NCBI GenBank assembly: GCA_009377495.1
Contig: WHTZ01000011.1
Span: 1 to 64,000 of the forward strand
Direction: 5' to 3'
DNA: 64,000 nucleotides
Source of the DNA: Luteitalea sp.
Lineage (GTDB): Bacteria > Acidobacteriota > Vicinamibacteria > Vicinamibacterales > Vicinamibacteraceae
Shown here: positions 25,453 to 33,090 of the stretch, one piece after another
Layout of the letters: the number at the start of each line of letters is the position of its first letter
How positions within the stretch are numbered: the stretch's first letter is position 1
Made by a program: the position numbers and the translations under genes
Notes under the pieces: model-generated
The model's input: only the letters and a program-made list of their open reading frames with translations
The model's database searches: none
What the model was told of the DNA's origin: nothing

Positions 25453-28400
25453 ATGGGCTTGACGGGTAATTGTGTTTTCTCGGGAAGGGACTCGGTGCAT
25501 ACACGGCCCCGACTGTCACGATCGAGCCTTCCGCCGATGATCATCGGCCTCACCGTCCTCGCGACGATCCTCGCGGGTACGTCCGCGACGGCGCAGACTC
25601 TGTACGGGAGCGTCGTTGGCCGCGTCACGGACGCGCAGAACAACGTACTCCCTGGTGCCACCGTCACCATCGTCAATGTGGACACGAACTTCACGCAAGA
25701 GTCGACCACCGACGGGCGAGGCACCTACAGCTTCGTGAATGTCCCGCCCGGGCGGCACGACGTGACCATCGCGCTCGAGGGGTTTCGTGAAGCGGTGCGA
25801 TCCAACGTACCGGTCACGGTCGGCCAGATCAGCCGCGTCGACACGACACTGGAGGTCGGGGCCCTCACGGAAACCGTCACGGTCACATCGGCGGCCGAGC
25901 TGCTGCAGACGGACACAGCCGAGGTGAAGACGAGTTTGAAGACCACGGAGATCCAGAACCTGCCGCTCAATCAGTTCCGCAACTATCAGTCGCTGATCGT
26001 CCTGGTGCCCGGCTCGCTGCCGCCGACCTTCCAGAATGCCGAGGCCGACACGCCGCAACGGTCGCTGGCTATGACCGTCAATGCACAAACCGGCAACGCC
26101 AACGCCACACGCACCGACGGCACCACGAACGTCTTGGTGACGAATCCGCACCATACCATGTACGTCCCCCCGGCCGAGACGATCGACACGGTCAACATCA
26201 CGACGGGCAGCATGGACGCGGAAGAAGGGATGGCGGCCGGCGCAGCGATTACGGTGACGACGAAGTCCGGCACGAACACCTTCAGCGGCTCGGCGTTTGA
26301 ATTCTTCAACAACGAGACGCTGAACGCGACGCCGTATTACTTCGGCCGAGGCGAGGCGCCGGAAAAGCTCCCGCTGGAGCGGCAGACGTTCGGCGGAACC
26401 CTCGGCGGGCCCATCCGTCGCGACCAGCTGTTCTTTTTCGGGGCGTACGAGGGTCACATCAGCCGGCGCGAGCAGTTCCTGTTCTTCGACGTCCCGGATG
26501 CGGCACTGCGCAACGGCGACTTCAATCAGGCGTTGAATGCGGACGGTACGCGGCAACGCATCTACGATCCGATGACGGGAGACCTCACCACGGGCACGGG
26601 CCGCACGCCGTTTCCCAACAACGTGATTCCGGCCGACCGGATTCATCCGACCGCGAAGGACCTGGTCGCAATGTACCCGGAGCCCAACGTCGAGGGCACG
26701 GGCGCGGGCGGCCTGAGCGATAACTACCGTACGACGCAGCGGATCGCGACCGACCGCCACAACGTCGACCTGAAGATCAACTGGAATCGGACGAGCGCGC
26801 ATCAGGTCTGGGGCAAGTTCAGCCACATGAGCGCCCTCGTCGATGACCTGTTCACCTTCCCCATCGGCAGCGCAGACGACGATGGCGGTGACACGAAGGT
26901 CTTTCAGGTCACGGCAGGGCAAACGTGGACGCTCGGCCCGACGCTGCTGTTGGACAGCGCGTTCGGGGCCTCGAGCAATGATGTGAACGTCACCTCACCG
27001 GACTTTGGCTTGGGCATGCTGGGGCTCGACCTCGGGATTCCGGGCACGAACGACCAGGGGGCGGGGGATCCGCGCTATGCCGGGATGCCTACGTTCTCGA
27101 CGGGGTTCACGGCACTGGGGAATACGCCGGGCTGGAGCCCGATCTTTCGGAATGAGCACGTTCAGTCGTTCACCACGAACATCACGAAGATTGCCGGCAG
27201 GCACGACGTGAAAGCTGGGTACCTCCTCAACCACATGACCGTGGATACCTGGCAGCCCGTAGCCAACGCACGCGGCCAGTTTAGCTTCGCCGGGAATGCC
27301 ACTCGCACGTTCGGGACAGGATCGCAGATTGCCAACTTCTACAACGAGTACGGAGCGTTCCTGCTGGGCCTCGTCGGTAGCGCCGGTAAGTCCTTACAAT
27401 TTGAAAACTTCAGCGGTAACGAGTGGCAGCACGCACTGTACGTCCGGGACCGGTGGACCGTCACCCCGAAGCTGACGGTGGACCTGGGCGTCCGGTGGGA
27501 GTACTACCCGATGATGCGGCGCGCCAATCGACAGATCGAGATGCTCGATCTCGACACGCTCGACGTGCTGATCGGCGGCGTGGGGGGCAACCCCGATAAC
27601 ATGGGTCTGGTGGCTCCAAAGGACATGTTCGCGCCGCGTGCCGGCGTCGTGTACCGCTTGAACGACAAGACGGTGGCGCGAGCTGGGTTCGGCGTCACCT
27701 ACGATGGTCAAGGCATGGCTGGTGAGCACGCGCTGTATGGCCTCCGGAGCTACCCGCAGGTGATCAACGCGGATCACCAGACGCCGGCAGCGCAGGCCAC
27801 GTTCGGCTGGTATGACACGCTGGACCAGGGGATTCCGCTGATCGACGGCCCAGACGTCAGGGAGGGCCGCGTGGCGTTGCCCAACGATACCGAGATGAAG
27901 ACCGCCGTTCCCGAGTCAACCGACCGGGGCAAAACCTACTCCTGGAACGTGGCCCTCGAGCGACGCCTGCCGCTGGTTTCCGTCGACGTGGCCTATGTGA
28001 GCAACCGGGTCAGGGATGGTTTGGCTGACATCAACATCAACAACGCGCAGACGCTGGGCGGAGGCGGGCTCGATCGTCCGTACCTCGTGTCGCACGGGCG
28101 ACAACTCCCTATTATCATCTTTACGCCCTATAAGAAGATAGACTACGACGCGCTGCAGGTGGGCATCACGCGCCCATTCACCGACGGGCTGCTGCTCAAA
28201 GGCCACTACACCTACAGCAGGTCGTGGGGCCGTGGCACCAGCCTCTCGGGCTCGGTGTACGGCGCCCAACCCCAGTATGAGCTCCCGACTCCGGAAGCGG
28301 AAGAGCGTAACTGGATACCTGAGGGCGGCAGTCGACCGCACACGTTCACGATGGCCTTTCTCTACCAGCTGCCGTGGCAAAGCACCGGATTCCGCCAGAA

Positions 28401-28869
28401 CGTCGCAAAGACGCTCATCAGTGACTGGCAGGTGAACGGCGTCTTTATGGCCTTCAGCGGCACGCCATTCACAGTCACGGCCGACGGCACCGAGCTCAAT
28501 ACGCCTGGCAACTTGCAGACGGCCGACCTGGTCGGCCCTGTCACCAAGGTCGGCGAGATTGGCGCCGACGGGGTGTACTACGACGCGAGCGCCTGGGCGC
28601 AGCCGGAAGGCGTGCGGTTCGGGAATACGGGGCCAAACCAGTTTCGCGGACCTGGAGGCTGGAACTTGGACTTCTCAGTGTTCCGGGCCTTCCCGCTGAG
28701 CGGGACGCACCGGCTCGAAGCCCGGATCGAAGCCACCAATGTCACGGATACGCCGAAGTTCGAGAATCCGAACGGTGACATCGTCAGCGGGGATTTCATG
28801 CGCATCTTCAGCTTGAACGGCGCGTTCACCGAACGGCAGATCCGGCTCGGCCTTCGCTACTCCTTCTAG
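25453..28869 (+). CDS. Oar-like TonB-dependent receptor with carboxypeptidase-regulatory-like domain
   Basis: 1138 residues. A long signal region ends near ATAQ (about residue 49). A CarboxypepD_reg-like domain follows (GRVTDAQNNVLPGATVTIVN, GTYSFVNVPPGRHDVTI, about residues 52-135). Next is a plug with EGMAAGAAITVTTKSGTN and FFNNETLN, then a large beta-barrel ending in the aromatic C-terminus LGLRYSF expected of an outer-membrane protein. It probably imports an oligosaccharide across the outer membrane, since it shares promoter site C with the GH2 and sulfatase units. This receptor type is greatly expanded in Acidobacteriota. Its stop codon is the first codon of repeat R1. Confidence 0.9.
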   Translation: MGLTGNCVFSGRDSVHTRPRLSRSSLPPMIIGLTVLATILAGTSATAQTLYGSVVGRVTDAQNNVLPGATVTIVNVDTNFTQESTTDGRGTYSFVNVPPGRHDVTIALEGFREAVRSNVPVTVGQISRVDTTLEVGALTETVTVTSAAELLQTDTAEVKTSLKTTEIQNLPLNQFRNYQSLIVLVPGSLPPTFQNAEADTPQRSLAMTVNAQTGNANATRTDGTTNVLVTNPHHTMYVPPAETIDTVNITTGSMDAEEGMAAGAAITVTTKSGTNTFSGSAFEFFNNETLNATPYYFGRGEAPEKLPLERQTFGGTLGGPIRRDQLFFFGAYEGHISRREQFLFFDVPDAALRNGDFNQALNADGTRQRIYDPMTGDLTTGTGRTPFPNNVIPADRIHPTAKDLVAMYPEPNVEGTGAGGLSDNYRTTQRIATDRHNVDLKINWNRTSAHQVWGKFSHMSALVDDLFTFPIGSADDDGGDTKVFQVTAGQTWTLGPTLLLDSAFGASSNDVNVTSPDFGLGMLGLDLGIPGTNDQGAGDPRYAGMPTFSTGFTALGNTPGWSPIFRNEHVQSFTTNITKIAGRHDVKAGYLLNHMTVDTWQPVANARGQFSFAGNATRTFGTGSQIANFYNEYGAFLLGLVGSAGKSLQFENFSGNEWQHALYVRDRWTVTPKLTVDLGVRWEYYPMMRRANRQIEMLDLDTLDVLIGGVGGNPDNMGLVAPKDMFAPRAGVVYRLNDKTVARAGFGVTYDGQGMAGEHALYGLRSYPQVINADHQTPAAQATFGWYDTLDQGIPLIDGPDVREGRVALPNDTEMKTAVPESTDRGKTYSWNVALERRLPLVSVDVAYVSNRVRDGLADININNAQTLGGGGLDRPYLVSHGRQLPIIIFTPYKKIDYDALQVGITRPFTDGLLLKGHYTYSRSWGRGTSLSGSVYGAQPQYELPTPEAEERNWIPEGGSRPHTFTMAFLYQLPWQSTGFRQNVAKTLISDWQVNGVFMAFSGTPFTVTADGTELNTPGNLQTADLVGPVTKVGEIGADGVYYDASAWAQPEGVRFGNTGPNQFRGPGGWNLDFSVFRAFPLSGTHRLEARIEATNVTDTPKFENPNGDIVSGDFMRIFSLNGAFTERQIRLGLRYSF

Positions 28870-28964
28870 CGGGCCGCAGCCTTCGGCCGCGTCCCCCGAC
28901 GCTCACTTGCGAGCCCCAAAACTTGACTCAAATGCGTTCAAGTTTTGGGTTCTCAAGGGTTCTA
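28864..28964. repeat. Intergenic repeat R1, begins at the TonB receptor stop codon
   Basis: About 100 bases, closely matching R2 at 29628-29725. Both begin TTCTAGCGG, where TAG is the stop of the preceding gene, share CCCCGACGCTCACTTG, and end GGTTCTCAAGGGTTCTA, so both are flanked by TTCTA. R1 carries a perfect 12-bp stem (28915-28926 with 28938-28949). It could act as a terminator or be a mobile intergenic element. Confidence 0.8.
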
Positions 28965-29076
28965 ACGCGCTATAATGACGCTTCACCTATGGCAGCGGTA
29001 CCATCTCCCCGAAGCCGTGTGCTGCCGCCCATCGCCGACACGCCCGCCGGCTTCACCTGAACCTACCTGCTGATTG

Positions 29077-29102
29077 GCTTGGACTAGCCAAGCGACGTTT
29101 TT
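29077..29102 (+). terminator. Hairpin plus T-run ahead of the OsmC-like gene
   Basis: GCTTGG (29077-29082) and CCAAGC (29088-29093) form a hairpin, and TTTTT (29098-29102) follows four bases later. A competing stem TTGGCT/AGCCAA (29074-29079, 29086-29091) uses the same bases. It sits in the 302-base gap 28870-29171, downstream of a TATAAT (28971-28976) and a possible 23-codon reading frame (28988-29059). An attenuator is conceivable but unproven. Apart from R1 I see nothing else in this gap. Confidence 0.3.
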
Positions 29103-29171
29103 CCCGTCATCCGTCACGGCGTAGCGGCCCGACCTCGCTTCGCTTCGTCGAGCCGAGCACGTCACAAGACC

Positions 29172-29633
29172 ATGCGAGATCGATCCACGACTTTCCGGTG
29201 GCATCTTCGGGCCGTCACGCGCGACGCTCGGAAGACCACGGTCTTCGCCCGCACGCACCAGTTCGACGCAGGCGCGCCGCTTCAGTTCGACATCGAGGAC
29301 GCCCGAATCTCGGCGCTCGAATACGCGCTGGGCGGTCTCGTGGCCGACATCGTCGGCGGCCTGCAGGCGCTCGCCAAACGACGCCGCGTCCTCGTTGAAC
29401 AGGTTGAGGCGCGCATCGAGGCTGAGCTCGATAACGCGCTGACCCACCTCGGTGTTGTCGGCGAACAGGGAGCGCCACACCTGGAGAACGTCCGGGTTCA
29501 CGTCTACGCCAAGTCGCTCGAGGAGGAGGCGCGTGTGCGGGAGATCTGGGAGGAGATGCTGCGGCGGTCTCCACTGGTCAGTACGCTGCGGCGATCGGTC
29601 AATCTCGAGTTGAGACTGAATGTCACGTTCTAG
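29172..29633 (+). CDS. OsmC-like protein lacking the peroxidatic cysteines
   Basis: 153 residues from ATG 29172. The fold is recognisable: FARTHQFDAGAPLQFD, ISALEYALGGLVADIVGGLQ on the long central helix, then VEQVEARIEAELDNALTHLGVVGE and VYAKSLEEEARVREIWEEMLRRSPLVSTLRRSV. In peroxidase-type OsmC/Ohr a Cys follows the ALGG helix start and a second is in the C-P-V-x-x-T-L segment. Here the corresponding segments read ALGGLVAD and RSPLVSTL with no Cys, and the protein has none anywhere. It therefore cannot be a thiol peroxidase and may bind a small molecule. It is the first gene of an unassigned four-gene cluster. Its TAG stop starts repeat R2. Confidence 0.75.
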   Translation: MRDRSTTFRWHLRAVTRDARKTTVFARTHQFDAGAPLQFDIEDARISALEYALGGLVADIVGGLQALAKRRRVLVEQVEARIEAELDNALTHLGVVGEQGAPHLENVRVHVYAKSLEEEARVREIWEEMLRRSPLVSTLRRSVNLELRLNVTF

Positions 29634-29725
29634 CGGACCGCGGCCAGGGCCGCGCTCCCCGACGCTCACTTGAGAACCCTGAAACTTGACACGATGAGTC
29701 AAGTTTCGGGTTCTCAAGGGTTCTA
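29628..29725. repeat. Intergenic repeat R2, begins at the OsmC-like gene stop codon
   Basis: This is the second copy of R1. It has a GC palindrome GCGGCC-AG-GGCCGC and a 20-bp stem with one bulged T: TTGAGAACCC/GGGTTCTCAA (29670-29679, 29708-29717) outside GAAACTTGAC/GTCAAGTTTC (29681-29690, 29698-29707). The ends are TTCTA direct repeats at 29628-29632 and 29721-29725. It separates the OsmC-like gene from the flavoprotein gene. Confidence 0.8.
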
Positions 29726-29764
29726 GTCCCCCTTTTCCTGTCCGCTCTTCCACGGAGCAAATCG

Positions 29765-30919
29765 ATGTACAGATTGAGCGCAGAACAACAAGCCTTTGTC
29801 GATCGGGTGAGAGTGCTCGCGGAGGCGGAGATCCGTCCTCACGCGGAGCGCGTGGACGAGCAAAGTTCTTTTCCGAAGGAGGCGCTGGCGGCCCTGGGCA
29901 GGGCGGGCTATCTGGGCTTGACGATCGCGCCCGAGCACGGCGGCCTGGGTCAGGGCTTGCGCGTGGCCTGCGCGGTGCTCGAGGAGCTGGCACAGCGGTG
30001 TGCCTCGACCGCGATGGTCTCGCTCATGCACCTCTGCGGGATCGCTTGCTACGGCACCGCCACGAACAAGACCGCCGATCTGCTACGCGCCGCCGCGAAA
30101 GGCGAGCACTTGAGCACGCTTGCCTTTAGCGAACCAGGCTCACGCAGCCATTTCTGGTCGCCCGTGAGCCAGGTGGTGGCGACGAACCGTCACGTCAGGC
30201 TCTCGGCCGAGAAGTCATGGGTGACCTCGGCGGGCGTCGCCGATGGTTATGTCGTCTCGAGCCGGTGTATGAGCGCGACCAACCCGACCGACACGATTCT
30301 CTATCTCGCGCTTCGCGGCGATGAGGGTATCGACGTCACCGGGCCTTGGCACGGCCTCGGGCTGCGTGGCAACGCGAGCGCGCCCATGACGCTGCGAAAC
30401 GTCGCGTTCGACGAACGGCGTGCACTGTGCGCCCCGGGTCAGGGACTCGAGATGATGCTCACGGTCGTGCTCCCGGTGTTCCTGCTCGGAAGTGCTGCTA
30501 TCGCCGTTGGCTTGGCAGAGGCGGCGGTCGCGGCCACCCAACAGCACCTCACGGCCAAGCGGCTCGAGCACCTTGGGCAGTCGCTGGCCGATATCCCCAC
30601 GCTGCGCGCGCGCCTCGCGCAGATGCGGATTGAGACCGATCGCGCGCGGGCACACTTGGCGAGTGTCATCGACGCGGTCGAACAGCCAGGCCCGATGACA
30701 CAGCTCTTGATCTTGGAATCCAAGGCTGCGGCAGCCGAGACGGCGGTTGCGGTAACGGAGACCGGTATGCGGGCCTGCGGCGGGGCGGCGTTCAGCAAAC
30801 ATCTCGGCCTCGAGCGCCTCTTTCGCGACGCTCGCGCCGGCATCGTCATGGCACCGACGACCGACCAGCTTCATGACTTCATCGGGCGCGCCCTGTGCGG
30901 AATGGAGCCGTTCCAATGA
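29765..30919 (+). CDS. Acyl-CoA-dehydrogenase-fold flavoprotein with atypical active site
   Basis: 384 residues, full family length. N-terminal helical domain (LSAEQQAFVDRVRVLAEAEIRPHAERVD), FAD-contact region (TLAFSEPGSRSHFW, KSWVTSAGVADGYVVSSR), and C-terminal helical domain with AVTETGMRACGGAAFSKHLGLERLFRDARAG. Where ordinary acyl-CoA dehydrogenases end with the YEGTSEIQ motif carrying the catalytic glutamate, this one has IVMAPTTDQLHDFIG. That resembles the FMN-dependent sulfur-compound oxygenase branch (DszC/SfnB-like) more than fatty-acid enzymes. It could be an oxidase or monooxygenase rather than a dehydrogenase. Its stop overlaps the next start by four bases. Confidence 0.8.
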   Translation: MYRLSAEQQAFVDRVRVLAEAEIRPHAERVDEQSSFPKEALAALGRAGYLGLTIAPEHGGLGQGLRVACAVLEELAQRCASTAMVSLMHLCGIACYGTATNKTADLLRAAAKGEHLSTLAFSEPGSRSHFWSPVSQVVATNRHVRLSAEKSWVTSAGVADGYVVSSRCMSATNPTDTILYLALRGDEGIDVTGPWHGLGLRGNASAPMTLRNVAFDERRALCAPGQGLEMMLTVVLPVFLLGSAAIAVGLAEAAVAATQQHLTAKRLEHLGQSLADIPTLRARLAQMRIETDRARAHLASVIDAVEQPGPMTQLLILESKAAAAETAVAVTETGMRACGGAAFSKHLGLERLFRDARAGIVMAPTTDQLHDFIGRALCGMEPFQ

Positions 30920-31737
30920 AGACACCTATCCTCGTCGGCGCCGTGCTGTACGATCCGAAGGTCGCGGTCATCTGGGAGATCATCCAAGAGTTCTTCGAGG
31001 CACGTGCCTGCGCGATCGACGTGGTCTACTACAGCAACTACGACCTTCAGGTGGACGCGTTGCTGAAGGGGCACATCGACATTGCGTGGAGCTCGCCGCT
31101 GGCGTGGCTCGACGCTCAGCGGCGCTCGAGCGGATCGTGCCGCGCGATTGCCATGCGGGATACGGATCGTGACCGCGCCACCCATGTGATCGTCCGCAAG
31201 TCCGCTGGCATCCACACCCTCCAGGACCTCCGCGGCAAAGTCGTCGCGGTTGGAGCCCGAGACTCGCCACAGGCGACGTTGATCCCGATCGGCTTCCTCG
31301 CTCGGCACGGCCTGGAGACGCCACGCGATTATCGGCTTGCACGGTTCGACGTGCTGGTTGGCAAGCACGGTGATCACGTGGGAGGCGAGCGAGACGCGTT
31401 CAACAATGTGGTGGCAGGTGAATCGCAGGCAGCCGCAATGCTCGACCTCAACTGGGAAGCGTGGACGAGCGACGGCACGGTGAATGCCACCGAATTCGGC
31501 ATCCTCGTGACGACGGATCGGTTCGATCACTGCGTGTTCACCGTTCGCCACGACTTCCCGGCTGGGCGGGAGAAGCAATGGCTCGACGTGCTCTTTTCGA
31601 TGGAGTACGACGATCCCAAGCACCGTGAAATGATGGACCTCGAAGGCCTGAAAGCCTGGAAGCCGGGGCGGACCAGCGGGTTCGGCCCGCTGACGGACGC
31701 CGTTCGCCGCCTCCGATTCTTCGAGAGCTCGCCGTGA
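30916..31737 (+). CDS. PhnD-like substrate-binding-fold protein without signal peptide
   Basis: 273 residues from ATG 30916 (ATGA overlap with the flavoprotein stop). It has the PhnD/phosphonate-binding superfamily pattern: ILVGAVLYDPKVAVIWEIIQEFF, VVYYSNYDLQVDALLKGHIDIAWSSPLAWL, HTLQDLRGKVVAVGARDSPQATLIPIGFL and a GESQAAAMLDLN segment. The N-terminus is MKTPILVGAVLY, straight into the first strand, with no signal peptide or lipobox. There is no permease or ATPase gene next to it. It is therefore probably cytoplasmic, either an enzyme built on a binding-protein fold (as in MqnA/MqnD) or a ligand carrier. It overlaps the next GTG by four bases. Confidence 0.8.
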   Translation: MKTPILVGAVLYDPKVAVIWEIIQEFFEARACAIDVVYYSNYDLQVDALLKGHIDIAWSSPLAWLDAQRRSSGSCRAIAMRDTDRDRATHVIVRKSAGIHTLQDLRGKVVAVGARDSPQATLIPIGFLARHGLETPRDYRLARFDVLVGKHGDHVGGERDAFNNVVAGESQAAAMLDLNWEAWTSDGTVNATEFGILVTTDRFDHCVFTVRHDFPAGREKQWLDVLFSMEYDDPKHREMMDLEGLKAWKPGRTSGFGPLTDAVRRLRFFESSP

Positions 31738-32918
31738 GATCACTCCCCTTGCTTCCGGTGACGATGGTCGGCAGCTGGCCGAGGCCGATGGAGCTCAGTC
31801 GCGCGCAGCATCTCGAACGCAGAGGCGATCTGTCCGAGATCGATTGCGACCGGATCGCCGACCAGGCCGTCGTCGACCTCCTGCGCTGCCAGGAGGACCT
31901 TGGTCTCGATATCGTGACCGACGGTGAGCTGCGGCGCGACAATTTCTACTCGTTCGTTGCCGATCGCCTCTCCGGCGTCGTTTCGATGACGCTCGCCGAG
32001 ATGCTCGACCTCGTCCACGACAAGGCGGCATTCGAGCAGCTCCTGCAAACCCTCGACGTCCCTGCCTACTCCATCAGCAACCCTGTCTGCGTGGGGCGAG
32101 TCGCGAGACGGCAGCCTCTCGCGTTGCCCGAGCTGAGATTCGTGCAACGACACACCACTCGCCCGGTCAAGGTTCCGCTGCCTGGACCGTACTTGATGAC
32201 ACGCGCGATGTTCGTGCCCGAGGTCACTCGCCAAGCGTACCCGACCAAGGAAGACCTGGCAGAGGATGTGGTCACGCTGCTTCGCGAGGAAATCGGCGAC
32301 CTCATCGCAAACGGTGCGGACTTCATCCAACTCGACGAGCCCGTGCTCACCGAGCTCGTCTTCACGCAGGGACGGACGCGCACGTTCATGTGTGCGGCGC
32401 TGGCAGCGCGCAAGGATCCAGCGGAGGAGCTGGAGCTCGCCGCCTCGCTCATCAACCGTGTGGTGGACGGCTGGGAGGGCGCTCGCATCGGGCTTCACGT
32501 CTGTCGCGGCAACTGGAGTCCGGACGAATCAACCCTGTTGCGCGGCAGCTACGATCCGTTGAAGCCGTTTTTCGAGCGCCTTCGCGTCCAGCAGCTCGTG
32601 CTGGAATATGCGACCGACCGTGCCGGCGACCTGATGCGGTTCGCCGGGAAAGAGCTCGGTTTGGGCGTGGTCAACCCCAGGTCGTCGCATGTCGAGTCCG
32701 CGGACGAGATTCGCCGGTCGGTCGAGCGCGCGTTGCGGTTGTACCCGCCTGACAAGCTGTTCTTGAACCCAGACTGCGGGTTCGGAACGTTTTCCAACCG
32801 CCCGGTCAATACCGAGGACATCGCACGGCGGAAGCTGCAATCGATGGTCGAGGCCGCGAGAGCGATGCGCACAACCTTCCCGCCATCGGGGCCGGCCGCG
32901 CACACGGCTTCCCCCTGA
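31734..32918 (+). CDS. Cobalamin-independent methionine-synthase-like (MetE C-terminal family) methyltransferase
   Basis: 394 residues from GTG 31734 (GTGA overlap with the PhnD-like stop). It matches the catalytic barrel of MetE only: TMVGSWPRP at the N-terminus, DIVTDGELRRDNFYSF, PVKVPLPGPYLMTRAMF, ADFIQLDEPVLTEL, then zinc ligands in GLHVCRGN (H-x-C) and NPDCGFGTFSNRPV (C). Known members of this short family include core-MetE methionine synthases and alkyl-coenzyme-M-type transferases, so the acceptor thiol cannot be fixed from sequence. It is the last gene of the four-gene cluster; the aspartyl-protease remnant follows five bases later. Confidence 0.88.
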   Translation: MRSLPLLPVTMVGSWPRPMELSRAQHLERRGDLSEIDCDRIADQAVVDLLRCQEDLGLDIVTDGELRRDNFYSFVADRLSGVVSMTLAEMLDLVHDKAAFEQLLQTLDVPAYSISNPVCVGRVARRQPLALPELRFVQRHTTRPVKVPLPGPYLMTRAMFVPEVTRQAYPTKEDLAEDVVTLLREEIGDLIANGADFIQLDEPVLTELVFTQGRTRTFMCAALAARKDPAEELELAASLINRVVDGWEGARIGLHVCRGNWSPDESTLLRGSYDPLKPFFERLRVQQLVLEYATDRAGDLMRFAGKELGLGVVNPRSSHVESADEIRRSVERALRLYPPDKLFLNPDCGFGTFSNRPVNTEDIARRKLQSMVEAARAMRTTFPPSGPAAHTASP

Positions 32919-32923
32919 CTCGA

Positions 32924-33043
32924 ATGATCATACTCGGCGCGGTCACGCTCGAGTCGCTCGGCTTCGTGCTCGATGCCGTGCGCCGCGATCTGCTCCCGTT
33001 GCCCATGGTGGTTGCCGGATCTCCCACAAACCGCCATCCATGA
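32924..33043 (+). pseudogene. C-terminal remnant of a clan AA aspartyl protease
   Basis: 39 codons, starting with MIILGAVTLESLGFVLD and ending PLPMVVAG plus a few residues. Bacterial clan AA (retropepsin-like) proteins end with LLG-x-x-TLE-x-x-G-x-x-x-D-P-x-x-R-x-L-x-P-x-P. The match over about 30 residues is good, but the D-T/S-G active-site part is absent. The fragment starts right after the MetE-like gene, so the 5' part was lost. A 21-base motif shared with the composite repeat follows at 33057. Confidence 0.6.
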
Positions 33044-33056
33044 TCCTTGCTCCCTT

Positions 33057-33078
33057 GACCCCCCATTTCCGTTGAGCA
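33057..33078. repeat. Single copy of the composite-repeat terminal motif
   Basis: Bases 33057-33078 match 19326-19346 (ending ATTTCCGTTAAGCA in that copy) except for one extra C and one A-to-G change. No inverted partner is visible nearby, so it is a solo end of the same repeat family beside the protease remnant. Confidence 0.6.
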
Positions 33079-33090
33079 TCTCGCGCTCGC

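Noticed and set aside
25516-26922. A 468-codon minus-strand frame inside the TonB receptor
   Set aside because: Antisense shadow of the receptor's plug region; composition is Arg/Val/Asp-rich with no family resemblance.
28988-29059. A 23-codon frame ahead of the OsmC-like gene as a leader peptide
   Set aside because: No run of regulatory codons, no visible ribosome site and no relation to the downstream hairpin that could be argued from sequence alone.
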